Positions 1-11,135 of a DNA stretch of 64,000 nt are shown in pieces. Position 1 is the first letter of the stretch; every line of letters begins with the position of its first letter. Made by a program: the position numbers and the translations under genes. Source of the stretch: Flaccisagitta enflata (Eukaryota; Chaetognatha; Sagittoidea; Aphragmophora); contig OZ231127.1 of the NCBI GenBank assembly GCA_965153355.1, forward strand, positions 95,294,001 to 95,358,000, in the 5' to 3' direction. The notes beneath the pieces were generated by a model that ran no database searches, was not told the DNA's origin, and was given only the letters and a program-made list of their open reading frames with translations.

Positions 1-180
1 AATAATGAACCAATACTGTTTATGAATGAGAGACCAGATTTATATGAGTATCAACAAACAATTTTCAAAAGATTTAATATGAAAAAAAATCTGGAAGTGG
101 GAGGGACGAGGGCAAAATTCGGGCAGTCAGAATTACAGAAAAGGTTGGGGAAATGCGAGGATGCATCTAAAACTGATTAA
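1..180 (+). CDS. 3' end of an unidentified ORF
   Basis: Frame 1 is open from the first base to a TAA at 178-180, 59 codons, with no start needed because the window cuts it. The peptide is mixed and charged, rich in Lys, Glu and Arg, and is not low-complexity, unlike most open frames here. No family is recognised. It may be the last exon of a gene lying to the left or a chance ORF; codon content favours weakly the former. The next 120 bases hold short GGACTAACAGAT-like direct repeats and then the satellite begins. Confidence 0.3.
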   Translation, partial: NNEPILFMNERPDLYEYQQTIFKRFNMKKNLEVGGTRAKFGQSELQKRLGKCEDASKTD

Positions 181-299
181 GAGTGGTGTGGGAGGGATTG
201 AATCGGTCATTGATGGATTTTCGAAAAAAGGTAACAGACGGACTAACAGATGGACTAACAGATGGACAGACCATTTTATGGAGAAGCAAGGACGCATCA

Positions 300-2982
300 A
301 AAATTTGCATATTCAATGCATTAATTCATGACAAAAAACTGATTATAAAATTATGGGCAATAAGTTACCATAAATTTATGAAAAAAGTCCATTTTGTCAT
401 GAATTTTTTGATTTCATAAAAGATTACATGATTTTTTGCATAAATTTATGCAAATTTAGTGCATAAATTTATGACACAAAATGATCATAAATTTATGGTC
501 AATAACTACCCATAAATCTATGGCCAAAAATGCAGTTTTTTATGGAATCTTAAAGAATAATGTTTTTTGGCATAAATTTATGCAAAATTTTTGCATTTAA
601 TTATGACAAAAAAAAAATAATCATAAACTCATGGGCAATAGGTACCCCTAAATTTATGAAAAAAAATGCAGTTTTTCGATGATTTTCTTTGGAATCATAA
701 AAGTACATGGTTTTTAGCATAAACTTATGCATATTTTTGCATTAATTTATGACACAAAATGATCATAAATTTATAGGTAATGAGTTCCCATAAACTTATG
801 GCAAAATGCAGTTTTTCGTTTGGAATCATAAAAATTTTTTTTCATTAGCATAAATTCATGCCACATTTATTGCAGTGATTTAACTCCACAAAATAGTCAT
901 GGTTTATGGGCAATAAGTACCCGCAAATTTTTTGCAAGAAATGCAGCTTTTTTTTATGATTTTCTTTGTAATAAAAAAAATCATGTGTTTTTTGGCATGA
1001 ATTTATGCATTTTCATTGCATTAATTTATGAAAAAAAATGATCATAAACCTATGGGCATTTTGTACCCATAAATGTATGGCAAAAAAATGCATTTTTTTT
1101 CATTTTCTCAGGAATCATAGAAAATTATGCGTTTTTTGGCATAAATTTATGCTTATTCATTGCATTATTTATGACATAAATGATCATAAATTAATGGGTA
1201 TTTTTTACCCATAAATTTATGGCAAAAAAATGAAGTTTTTAAAAGATTTTCTTTGGAATCACAAATAGTAATATGTTTTTGGGCATGAATTTATGCCTAT
1301 TTATTGCAATAATTTATGACAAAAATTGCTCATGAATTTATGGGCAATTTGTACCCATAAATTTAGGGCACAAAAAAAGGAGTTTTTTTATGATTTCTTT
1401 GGAATCATTAAAAATAATGTGTTTTTTTTGCATAAATTTATGCCTATTTATTGCATTAATTTATGAAAAAAAATGATCATAAATTTAAGGGCGATTTGTA
1501 CCCATCATTTTATGGCAAAAAAAAAAGCATTTTTTTGTAGGACTCATAAAAAATAACAATTTTTTTGCCATAAATTTATGCCTATTTATTGCATTAATTT
1601 ATGACAAAAAATGATCATAAATTTATAGGCAATTTGTAGCCATAAATTTATGGCAAAAAAACGCTGTATTTTTATGATTTTTTTTTTAATCAAAAAAATT
1701 TTTGTATTCTTTGCCATAAATTTATGCATATTTTTGGCACTAATTATGACAAAAAGGATCATAGTTTTACTGGCAATTTATACCCATATATTTATGGCAC
1801 AACAAAAGGAGTTTTTGTATGATGTCTTTGGAATCATTAAAAATAATATGTTTTTTTTGAATAAATTTATGCCTATTTATTGCATTAATTCATGACAAAA
1901 AATGATCATAAATTTATGGGCAATTTGTGTCAATAAATTTAGGGCAAAAAACGCTGTTTTATTAGGATGCTCACAGGAATCATAAAAAAGATTATCATTT
2001 TTGCCATAAATTTATGCATATTTTGGCATTAATTTATGGCCCAAAAATGATCATAAATTATAGGCAATTTGTGTCCATAAATTTAGGACAAAAAACGCTG
2101 TTTTGCTATGATTTTCTTTGGAATCATAAAAAATTTATGTTTTGCCATGAACTATGCATATTTTTAGCATTAATTTATAGTAAAATGATCATGATTTATG
2201 GGCAATTTGTGTCCATAAATTCATGGCAAAAAACGCTGTTTTTGCAGTTTTTCTTTAGGTCATAAAAATCTTATGTTTTGCCATGTAAATTTATGCATAT
2301 TTTGGCGATGTTTATAAGCCCAAAAATGATCATAATTTATGGGCAATTTGTGTCCATACATTCATGGCAAAAAAACGCTGTTTTTATGATTTTCTTTGGA
2401 ATCATGTAAAAAAATTTATGTTTTATATAGAAATTTATGCATATTTTTGGCATTGATTTATGGCCTAAACTGATCATAGAGTTATGGGCAATTTGTGTCC
2501 ATAAATTTATGGCCGCTGCCGTTTTTATGATTTTCTTGGAATCAAAAAATCTTATGTTTTTATATAAATTCAGCATATTTTTGGCATAAATTCCCCATGG
2601 CCAAAAATGATCATAAATTTATGGGCAATTTTGTGTCCATAAAATTTATAACTACTGCAGCATATGTTTTTATGGTTTCTTCAGATCATAAAAAATTGTT
2701 TTTTGCCATAAATTTATGCATATTTTGGCATTAATTTATGGCCTAAAATGATCATAAATTTATGGGCAATTTGTGTCCATGTTTATGTACTTATTTTTTA
2801 TGATTTTCTTTGGAATCATAAAAGTTGTATATTTTATAAATTTACCATATTTTAGCATTAATTGCGAAAATGAAAATGATCATGAATTTATGGGCAGCAA
2901 ATTTACCATAAGTTTATGGCAAAAAATACAGTCTTTTATGATTTCTTTGATCATAAAAAATCATATTTTGCATGGAAATTTA
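300..2982. repeat. AT-rich tandem satellite, about 142-bp period, about 19 copies
   Basis: A motif close to GGGCAATTTGTACCCATAAA recurs near 355, 500, 636, 774, 909, 1055, 1198, 1343, 1490, 1628, 1771, 1918, 2053, 2199, 2340, 2485, 2622, 2764 and 2891, spacing 135-147 bp. Each monomer holds several variants of the palindrome CATAAATTTATG plus one foldback of the type TTATGATT...GGAATCATAA. Copies are clearly diverged. ORFs crossing it are by-products of the repeat. The array runs into the assembly gap, so its true right end is unknown. Confidence 0.9.
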
Positions 2983-2992
2983 NNNNNNNNNN
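2983..2992. other. assembly gap (10 N)
   Basis: Ten N directly abut the satellite; the true gap size is unknown. Confidence 0.99.
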
Positions 2993-3108
2993 ATTTAAGA
3001 TTATTAATGACGGATACAGTAAGTAGTATATACCACTTTTGATATTAAAAATACTATTTTTTAATTTTCTTAATTTTAAAAAACATTTTTTTTTTTTTTT
3101 TTTTTTAG

Positions 3109-3810
3109 GATAGCTTATGCATTTCAATTTCAAGAAGATTATCAAGTTTGGAGAAAGATCAATTGGAAATATGCAAACAAAATAATATAAAAGAATTACC
3201 AAATGATTCCTTGCTTTCAAGAAATTTGGCTTTGGCTTATTTAGACTCATTTTCTAATATTTTAGATTGGTCATGCTTAGATTCTAATTCGCATATTTAT
3301 CAAGTTCTTATCAAAGGTAACAAAAGCTTAGAACAAGCTCATTTTTTTTTAAGTAAATTTTTAAAAGCAAGACGCTTCCTATTTAAGGATGAATTAAAAA
3401 ATAGAATGAATGATAATCATATTAATGATGTTAATACGAATATTGTTGATAATGTTAATGTTAATAACAGTAACGATCGCACTCCTAAACTATTCATTTC
3501 ATCTAGTTGCAAACAATACCTTATATGCGGTTCTCATGATGTAACACTAATGAAGAAGGTCAAAGGAATATCGAAGCGACTGTCAAAACATATAAGCACC
3601 AAAGATTTTATTAATGTTACTATTCGCAAAAAAAAACCTAAGAAAATTTTACAATTTGGTTTAAAACGACTTTATGGTAAAATTTATTGTTATTCTTTAC
3701 TAAAATCCGCTTTGGGAACTTGTTCTTCCAAAAGAATATTTTCTAATTTCTTCCGCACGAAACAATGTTTTTTAAGCTTTCCATTGCATTTAAAAGACTA
3801 TGTACTTTAA
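3109..3810 (+). CDS. coding block, unknown protein; faint Wnt-like N-terminal pattern
   Basis: A long T tract ending in TAG at 3106-3108 is a good splice acceptor, and the frame from 3109 is open for about 233 codons to TAA at 3808-3810. There is no ATG at the front, so this is probably an internal or last exon. Seen: an early stretch with QLEIC, then after a gap DWSC, then IYQVLIKG and a short helical segment. That order and spacing recalls the start of Wnt proteins (QxxLC, then RWNC, then FGxVLxxGTRE), but the Cys-rich Wnt C-terminus and the palmitoylated HGxSGSC motif are not visible. The middle is Asn/Asp-rich. Identity is therefore open; it could be a very diverged Wnt, a decaying copy, or an unrelated AT-rich protein. 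Confidence 0.4.
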   Translation, partial: DSLCISISRRLSSLEKDQLEICKQNNIKELPNDSLLSRNLALAYLDSFSNILDWSCLDSNSHIYQVLIKGNKSLEQAHFFLSKFLKARRFLFKDELKNRMNDNHINDVNTNIVDNVNVNNSNDRTPKLFISSSCKQYLICGSHDVTLMKKVKGISKRLSKHISTKDFINVTIRKKKPKKILQFGLKRLYGKIYCYSLLKSALGTCSSKRIFSNFFRTKQCFLSFPLHLKDYVL

Positions 3811-3835
3811 TCTTTAAATCAGTTTATTCAAAAAT

Positions 3836-4343
3836 ATGGAAAACGATTATCAGCAACAGTACTTTCACGTTCCGGAGCAAGCGACTAAAAACTTTTATAA
3901 ATTTCCGCTCGACGCGACAGAGTGCAAATCAATCAGGCTGCTATGGGATCGTTGGATAGAATTTTGGGAACATGGGGATTCTTCAGGGAAACATCTTGGC
4001 TTGAACTTTTATAAAATATCAGAAAAGTTAGCTGGGAAAAATTGGCAAGTGGACGGATTTCGTACACATGACGGTAAATGTATATATGCAAATGTTTTCA
4101 TATTATTTTGGGCTAAAAATCAATATTTGAAGTTAAATATCTTAATTCTTTAATTTTCTAGGCTTTTTGACTTGGTCTATTTCTATTGTTGAATTGGTTC
4201 AATTGATTGAATCTAAGGCATTCTCAATTCTTCAATTTTTGTCAAATTCTATTCAAGAAATAATTGACTCTAACCAGGATTTAGGACCAGAATCAAGAGC
4301 CAGAATAGAGGTATTTCTCACTTGTTCTATTGTTATTTTTTTT

Positions 4344-4388
<45 letters not shown>

Positions 4389-4486
4389 TTTTTTTGTTTT
4401 TATTTTTAGGAATTATGTTTTGATCCGATTAGAATACCAAACACGGCTTTTGGGATTTCATTACGATATGCAGGAATGTATACATT
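3836..4486 (+). CDS. three-exon coding segment of unknown function
   Basis: Three blocks join in phase: 3836-4073 (ATG start, ends G|GTAAAT), 4162-4310 (after TTTTCTAG, ends GAG|GTATTT) and 4410 onward (after a 50-base T tract ending TTTTTAG), which reads to a TGA at 4484-4486. The product has a Trp-rich start (LLWDRWIEFW, then GKNWQVDGF), a predicted helix-rich middle (LVQLIESKAFSILQFL) and a short end. No family is recognised. ATG 3836 may be internal, since the frame is open back to 3818. Relation to the block before and the blocks after is unresolved; the 4410 exon may splice onward instead of ending at the TGA. Confidence 0.4.
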
Positions 4487-4548
4487 TTGAATTTTATTTT
4501 CTTTTGAATAAATGAAAAATTATAATTTAAATATTGCATTATATACAG

Positions 4549-5098
4549 ATGCGAATACTTTAAAGGATGGTGTAACAATTCCTGCTGGTTATTATATCAC
4601 ACTGAAAAGAATTGTAAGGCCTTCAAAAGCTAATGGATTTGAAATAACTTTTATTCCAAGTTATTTGAATAACGCTTCCACCGCATCTGGCTTATTTTTG
4701 GGGGTAATAAAATATATTAGTTAAAAAATGACATTTCTGTCATAATGTTTGAACATTTTACTTCATTTTTTAATTTTTCTTTCTTTTTTTCATTTTTTAT
4801 CAGTTGAAAACGTTCAATAGAATTTTCAGGGGATTATTTCTTCAATGCTGTTCTCACAGAGAGGGTAAGTTGTAACAATACAATACATTACACAATACTT
4901 AATACAATACCCAATATTTATTACCTGACCTTGTAAATAGGATACAAAGATATTAACGCATTGAATGCCGAAACTGGGGATCTTGCAAATGCTGGAAATA
5001 CTATTGAAAACACAAATGATCCTTGGCTTTTTAATGATTTGATTAAACCACCACCTACAAATCCAAATTTACAAGAAGATCAGAAAGAGATTTGTAAG
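4549..5098 (+). CDS. further candidate exons, unknown protein
   Basis: Candidate exons with consensus borders: 4549-4703 (after ATATACAG; frame reads DGVTIPAGYYITLKRI, ends before GTAATA), 4830-4864 (after TTTTCAG, before GTAAGT) and 4941-5098 (after GTAAATAG; frame reads YKDINALNAETGDLANAG then NDPWLFNDLIKPPP, before GTAATT). The second and third join in phase, but the first does not join the second in phase, so the model is incomplete or one junction is wrong. Composition is that of real protein. Function unknown. A 58-base A tract follows at 5119. Confidence 0.35.
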
Positions 5099-5115
5099 GT
5101 AATTATCCATTCAGA

Positions 5116-5163
<48 letters not shown>

Positions 5164-5400
5164 ACATAACCCAATCCTTCGAAAACTAAGTGATCTCACA
5201 ACGCGATCCTACCGCATACTAATTTAATGCTTCTTTAATTCAATCCCACTCTTCTATCCACATATACATTCTTAGGACAACATTTTTCTACTATATGTCC
5301 AAGAGCAAATGGAGTTTCATTGATCAAATTGCCCAAAAAAAGAACTAGGCTGCAAAACATGCGCCATAGGTGATCTATCATTTTTAATCGCATACAAAAC

Positions 5401-5691
5401 TATGTCAATCAATGGATCATCTATGACTGTCCTATCCTGTATCCTACCTTCTTTTCTCACTATATCCTATCAACAGAAAATTCTTATTGGGATAATTTAG
5501 ACGGCAAAATGCGAGGAGGCTTCCTAACAAAACAATTTGGAACCATGAATGCTTCCAAAATTTTTGATCATCTGGGTTGGGAAAAACCCATCCCAAAAAC
5601 AACCGACAACCCCACTGCTTCCGATATGGAAGATACGCCAACACAGGCCACTAGATTATTGAACAAAAAAAGAAAATTGACAGAAAATTGA
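5401..5691 (+). CDS. last exon of an unknown gene
   Basis: Frame from about 5401 (the nearest upstream in-frame stop is at 5371-5373) is open to TGA at 5689-5691. It reads SYWDNLDGKMRGGFLTKQFG near 5482 and ends in a Lys/Arg-rich tail (LLNKKRKL). The tail looks like a C-terminus; the start of the exon is not fixed. Another frame through 5330-5480 contains a hydrophobic run after a CxxC motif and could be an alternative exon. It is likely the end of the AT-rich gene to the left. The 225 bases that follow hold only short CTACTCTACAAA-type repeats up to the next gene. Confidence 0.4.
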   Translation, partial: YVNQWIIYDCPILYPTFFSHYILSTENSYWDNLDGKMRGGFLTKQFGTMNASKIFDHLGWEKPIPKTTDNPTASDMEDTPTQATRLLNKKRKLTEN

Positions 5692-5915
5692 ACCTGAAAT
5701 TGAACTAAAATCTGAGCTAAAAAAATATTCTATGTTTTGCTCTGCTTTTCTAGCTTAGTTGTAACTGTCGCTTACGCTTACGCTTAACCCCGTCTAATCA
5801 ACATCCATGTTTTCTATTTTAACTTTCAGATTTTCTAAACTATAAGCTACTCTACAAACTACTCTATAAACTACTCTACAAACTACTCTATAAACTACTA
5901 TATACACTATTTACA

Positions 5916-8900
5916 ATGAGGGACCGCCGTCTCCTCTTCCTCTTCTTACTCCTCGGCGGAGTTGTGGCGCCGCCGCGCCCTCGCCGCGACCTCGGAGGCG
6001 GCGACTTCGAGAGCCGCATGCGCTGGCTCTCGTTCTGTGTGGACGAGGTGGAAATCAATTGCCGGTAAGCTCTTTAGTTACATGCAACACAACTCTTTAC
6101 AACTCTTTACAACTCTTTACAACTCTTTACAACTCTTTACAACTCTTTACAACTCTTTACAACTCTTTACAACTCTTTACAGCTCTTTACAACTCTTTAC
6201 AACTCTTTACAACTCTTTACAACTCTACACAACTCTATACAACTCTATACAACTCTATACAACTCTACACGTCCGTTAAACCATATATCATACTATCTCA
6301 TTTTTTTGTTTTCTCCCATCTCTTTGCCTTATTAGTTTTAGACGAATTCAAGCCGCGCAGGCGTGCAACCGCCTTGAAGACATCAGTAATACCCTTTAAT
6401 CAATTTTTCTTAGATAGTTCCAGACTTAACATATTTTTTTATCTTCTTCAATTCTTACATGGGTAAATCTAACTAACTGTTCATTTCCCAAGAAAAAAAA
6501 TAACTTTTTTTCTTTCTGTCTTTGTCTCCCTCCTCCAGAGTGCGTCAATGACGCTTTTGAGCGGTTCCACCGCCTGGAGCCGCCATCATCGTCATCATCA
6601 TCATCCACGCCACCGTCGCCGCCAATTCCTCCTCTTTCGCCACCAACGCCGCCTCCTCCGCTGCCATCACCGCTGCCTCCTCCCTTTCTCCAGCCGTCAC
6701 CATCTCTCACTCCACTATCCACTTCATCATCTCCTTCCTCACCAACAACTACAACTACAACTACCTCCACCACTACAACCACTACAACCACTACAACTAC
6801 ATCAACAACAACTCTCACACCATCGTCCTCCACCACCACCACCACACCGGCTCCTCAACAACCGACTCCTGCTCTACATCATAACCCTCCCCCTGCTCTA
6901 CATCATAAACCTCCCCCTCAGCTTACTCTTCCTACTCTCCCTACTCTTCCACGTCTTCCTCCCCTTCCTCCCGCGGCAAAAGAGCAGCTGAAGGTGCTCT
7001 TCTCAGCTGCTCTTGCCGCCCTCCACCACCGCCTCCTTAAACCAACATCTCCTCTCTCTCTCTCCGCATCTTTCTCTCCATCGCCATCACCGTCGCACAC
7101 CTCGCCTTCCGCGTCTCCATCTCTCTCTCCATCTCCATCTATCTCTCCGTCTCCATCTCTCTCTCCGTCTCCATCTCCGTCATCGTCTCCATCTCCATCT
7201 CCGTCTCCAACCCCGTCTCCATCTCCGTCTCTATCTCCGTCGTCATTCATTTACTCGGACAAAATCGGACAAACGATCAAAAACACGAACGAAATCACGG
7301 ACAGAATCGGATCTACAGACGGAATCGGATCTACAGACGGAATCGGATCTACAGACGGAATCGGATCTACAGACGGAATCAGATCTACAGACGGAATCGG
7401 ATCTACAGACGAAATCGGATCTACAGACGGAATCGGATCTACAGACGGAATCGGATCTACAGACAGAATCGAATCTACAGACAGAATCGGATCTACAGAC
7501 GGAATCGAATTAACAGCTAATGGCACGGACAATGCAAACAAAACCTTTACAATCAAACCAACGAACAAAGCCGGATCAACGAACAAATTCGAATTAACGG
7601 TCAACAGCACGGTCAAAGCAGTCAAAAATTCGGATGTACTCTCATCAGACAAACTCTCCTCGGACGAACTCGCCTCGGACAAACTCGCCTCGGACGAACC
7701 TTCCTCGGACGAACCCTCCTCGGACGAACTCCCCTCGGACGAACTCACCTCGGACGGAAGCAAACCAACTCGGACAGCGGACGATCAACAGACAACCGCA
7801 GACAGCGGTTCTCATATTTTGTAAGTTTATCCTCAATCATCGTCATCATTGTCAATAATACCAGTTTCTTTTGCCCTAAATCATACTAACAAATCCTATA
7901 CTAACGAATTATTCAGTGGTAAAAATTGCTTTTACATTCTTTACACACGCCCTCTTTAGGATCTCAATACTCGGCACGATCGTCGTGATCGTCATCGTCG
8001 TCGTCGTCGTCGGCGGCATCGTCTTCCTCCAAAAGAGGAATCGGCGTAGGCGCCAGGAATTGGCGGTCACGCCAGTTTCCGCGACAGCTACGGTACATAC
8101 TTCATGCAATCTGTGTCAACTGACTCTTTCTCACTCCTACCAAATAATTGTTTATCTTTGAAGAATATTTTTTTTCTTATCAAACATCAGCTATCAACAC
8201 ACTATGCAACACCACCCCAAGCACCCATATTCGGATCCTCTGATGTGGAAGATGAGGAAGATGAAGTGGCAGAGGAGGTGGAGATGACCGAAGCTAGAAA
8301 TGAGGAGAGGAGAAGGGAAGAGGAGGAAAGAAATGAAACGAGAATGGAAACAGCAGCGGAAATAAGGAGATTGTTTTGGGAGTTGAGAGAGTTGGAAAGA
8401 GAGCTTGGAGTTATGAGGGAAGAGAGGGAGGTGGCAGAAAGAAGAAGGGAAGAAGCGGACAGAAAGAGAATGGAATTGCAGAGAAGAAGAAGTATGGTGG
8501 TAAGAGGGATTTCGAGTAGAAGGCGGGGAGGAGCAATGAGACAGATGATGAATGGAGAAGAGGAGGGGATCTAACATGCACCACTTTAATGATTACATAT
8601 AACCACACACACACACACACACACATTCAATCACAAGCAAACAAGCATCCAAATAACACCTGCCATTGCACGCGCATGCACCCAACAAACCTCTATTAAC
8701 CTTTACAAATCTTCGCGCCGACTTAAGATTTATGAGGTAAACCTTAAATCCTCTTTTTTAGTTATAGTCTTTTTTACACACCCCGCGTTACTTGTTATTG
8801 GGAATCCATTGGTGTTCCTAGATAGATAGAGGTTTTAAAATCAAATCTATATTTCTCTTCATCTACTCATATTTCCTTTTCTTTCTTTCTATTCCCTTTC

Positions 8901-9212
8901 CCTTTCAAGACTCCAATAAACCCACTGCCGACCACGCCGGCAGTCATCGACAGCCAATCGATGATTCGGATGCGGCGGCGCTCCTTCATCGAACCGGAGA
9001 CGTTGGCCGCGGTCGATGCTGGACAACAACAACAACAACAGCAACAGCAACAACATCAACATCAGAAGGAGGATCCTATCCTCGAGGGTTGGCGTCGTGG
9101 ACCACGGCTGCCAATCATCAACAGCTCCTGCTCCTCCTCTTCATCATCCTCATCTCCGTCCTCGTCTCCTCCAACATCCTCCACCACTCAAATAAGAAAA
9201 AAAAAGAAATAA
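5916..9212 (+). CDS. mucin-like single-pass membrane protein with coiled-coil tail
   Basis: Proposed exons 5916-6064, 6342-6385, 6539-7820, 7960-8092, 8191-8499, 8910-9212; every border is GT-AG and every phase matches, giving 739 residues. An alternative reads exon 5 through to TAA at 8572-8574 (663 residues). Order: signal peptide (MRDRRLLFLFLLLGGVVA); a small head with four cysteines at residues 41, 49, 58 and 66; a Ser/Pro/Thr stalk of about 400 residues, likely O-glycosylated, with a 6-residue repeat (GIGSTD) and an acidic repeat (SSDEL type); a membrane helix at about 493-515 followed by KRNRRRR, which fixes type I topology; an acidic patch, then a Glu/Arg coiled coil at about 557-639; and a tail with a Gln run and a Ser run. 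It could be an adhesion or sensor protein at the cell surface. No known family is recognised; function is inferred from architecture only. The Lys/Asn end just before TAA at 9210 and AATAAA at 9298 suggest the 3' end. Confidence 0.7.
6080..6270. repeat. 10-bp minisatellite in intron 1 of the mucin-like gene
   Basis: Unit AACTCTTTAC repeated about 13 times, turning into AACTCTATAC/AACTCTACAC at the right. It lies wholly in the 6065-6341 intron. Related CTACTCTACAAA units sit just upstream of the start codon (5838-5905). Confidence 0.9.
7295..7755 (+). repeat. coding minisatellites in the mucin-like exon
   Basis: An 18-bp unit (GGATCTACAGACGGAATC) repeats about 12 times at 7302-7515 and encodes GSTDGI. 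A second, 15-bp unit (TCGGACGAACTCNCC) runs at 7640-7755 and encodes SDELS-like acidic repeats. Both are multiples of three, so copy-number change keeps the frame. Confidence 0.85.
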
Positions 9213-9754
9213 ATAAAAAAAAATTATCCCCAGAAAGGATATTTATTCCTTCTTATTACCATATTGGTATCATAACGATTTTATCTTTTAACGTTTAATA
9301 AATATTATGTAATACATAATTACATTTGCATTACTGTCATCTAATTGCATTACTGTCTACAAGCCCCTGCATTGAATTTTTACAACTACGGTTACAATAA
9401 ATACTAATTCCTTTAACATTGATATTGTTTTTATTTTAGCAATCCATATTCTACTATGAGATAGTCGAAATCAATCTATGATGATCACCTAATTTAATCT
9501 AGTTCGGTCTATAATAGTAGAAAAGATTGTGTTGACATATATTGTGTCCAGTCACCTCCTGCGTGAGTGTCGGCCTACCAAATTCCTCAAAAAAAAAATA
9601 GCCCCTCACCTGTTGAACATCCACTACTGACAAGTACCCCAAGGGTACCAATGGACTTGTAGCCTAAGGTACTGACCACCACTCTAAGACAAAATTATAA
9701 CACCTGCGGGGGTGTGTCTACATCATTTTTTTGCCAAAAAAAAACTAGCACTGA
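9213..9754. other. intergenic, 3' end region of the mucin-like gene
   Basis: Contains AATAAA at 9297-9302 and further AT-rich sequence suited to polyadenylation, then sequence without gene features. Nothing else is recognised. Confidence 0.4.
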
Positions 9755-10510
9755 ACTGTTACTGTCCCACTACTGGTGTCTTATTTGAAACGCCTCATCG
9801 TGCGTGCGAAGTTTGACAAACCATCACTCAGCAATTTGGTGAGTGATGAGTCTTTCAAAGGTATCTACGAGGAGAAACGACAAGCAAAACCCAAAGAAAA
9901 CGCGGTTGCGATTCTGGAGGCCGCTGAAAAAGAGTGGGAGGAGTGTCTTGATCAGCAAGATAGAAAGGCACTGTATACAGTAAGGGACAAGCGTTTTAGA
10001 GAAAAGATGATCACGAAACTCATTCCAAATCAACTTGCCAAAGTTCACAATGTCATGGCAACGGCCCAATCAGCAATTACCTCCTGGAGTTCTAGCAATG
10101 TTTATGGAAAGATGGCAAGGATCACTAACACTGCTAGTATTGTGGCACAAATGTTTGCCTCAAATCCCTACGGCGCCATGGCAAAATGCGTTTTAGATAT
10201 GATCACATTCGCTTTTCAAAAACGCGTCACTCAAGTTGTTCAAGAGATTATTGAGAAACAAATTGATAAACAAACTAATATCCTCAAGGAAGACAATGCA
10301 GAAACGCAAGACTTAGTACTAAAGATAGGGCAAAAATTATTTGACCAAGGAGAAACTTTCCATGTAGAGGCAAGAAATGACGCTTTCAAGTTTTTGAATG
10401 CGAAGATAAAAGCCAATCTTCAGCTTATGACAGACAGACTTTCGGCGCTGGAAGCGTATTCTATGAATGATGAAATCACAGACAACGTGCTTCAATTCGC
10501 TGATGGGTGA
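9755..10510 (+). CDS. unknown helical protein, probably first part of an EGF-module gene
   Basis: Frame 2 is open from 9755 to TGA at 10508-10510 but has no ATG before 10005, so an upstream exon or a later acceptor is likely (possible acceptors end at 9823 and 9835). The roughly 245-residue product is predicted helix-rich, with a small-residue/hydrophobic segment (ASIVAQMFASNPYGAMAKCV) flanked by amphipathic helices; this resembles helical bundles of membrane-active or effector proteins, but no family is recognised. A weak donor at 10506 (GG|GTGATT) is in the right phase to join 11136, which would fuse it to the EGF ORF. Both ORFs share a GIYExKRQ stretch. Confidence 0.5.
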   Translation, partial: TVTVPLLVSYLKRLIVRAKFDKPSLSNLVSDESFKGIYEEKRQAKPKENAVAILEAAEKEWEECLDQQDRKALYTVRDKRFREKMITKLIPNQLAKVHNVMATAQSAITSWSSSNVYGKMARITNTASIVAQMFASNPYGAMAKCVLDMITFAFQKRVTQVVQEIIEKQIDKQTNILKEDNAETQDLVLKIGQKLFDQGETFHVEARNDAFKFLNAKIKANLQLMTDRLSALEAYSMNDEITDNVLQFADG

Positions 10511-10685
10511 TTTCAAAGGAGTCCTTTTCAGTATCGGAATGGCGACAACATAGATCATGCTTGCCCAAGTGCAAGGGTAGTTTTTTTTTGTTGTCTTAAA
10601 AGTGTGTGCTCGAAGGGTTTGCACTACTCTAACATAGGGAAATCTGTCGGAAATCTGTAGAATGAAACAATGAAATAAAATCCAA

Positions 10686-10945
10686 GGGGTTGCTTTGGGT
10701 TTCTCGGGGTTGCCTCAGGATTGTTGTCATTGCTTGTCATTATGCTTGTCATGATGTATAATGGAATAACATCCCTCACTATGCCCAAACTAAGATAAAT
10801 GGAAGAGGGCCTTGTGAGCCCTCACTGACTAGTTACTACGCGCATCACTCCTAGTTTTCCATAAAATGTATCAAGTGTAGTTCTGTTCTTGTCGTAAATA
10901 ACGTTATTGAGAAAAAGGCAACCCCGAGCAACCCAAAGCAACCCC
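10686..10945. mobile_element. 260-bp foldback element (MITE-like)
   Basis: Arms 10686-10715 and 10916-10945 are inverted copies with one or two mismatches (GGGGTTGCTTTGGG... against ...CCCAAAGCAACCCC). No ORF inside. A clear target duplication was not seen. It lies between the two ORFs, inside the proposed intron. Confidence 0.6.
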
Positions 10946-11135
10946 CAGCAACCCCAAATACTTTGGCGTTTAATCTCATCTCAGATTACCCAGTGTCAAA
11001 CTTTTGATCAAGATAGTAATATACATTGACTCAGGGGCAACGGGTACCACTGACCATAACGCTTTTGAGACTATTTTTTTTTAGAAATGACTTCACTTGA
11101 AAACTGCTCATACAATGCTGTATTTTCTTTTACAG

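Noticed and set aside
6426-6845. Minus-strand Val/Asp/Gly-rich ORF, and plus-strand frame 6548-6991
   Set aside because: Shadows of the Ser/Pro/Thr-rich exon, whose own frame joins its neighbours in phase.
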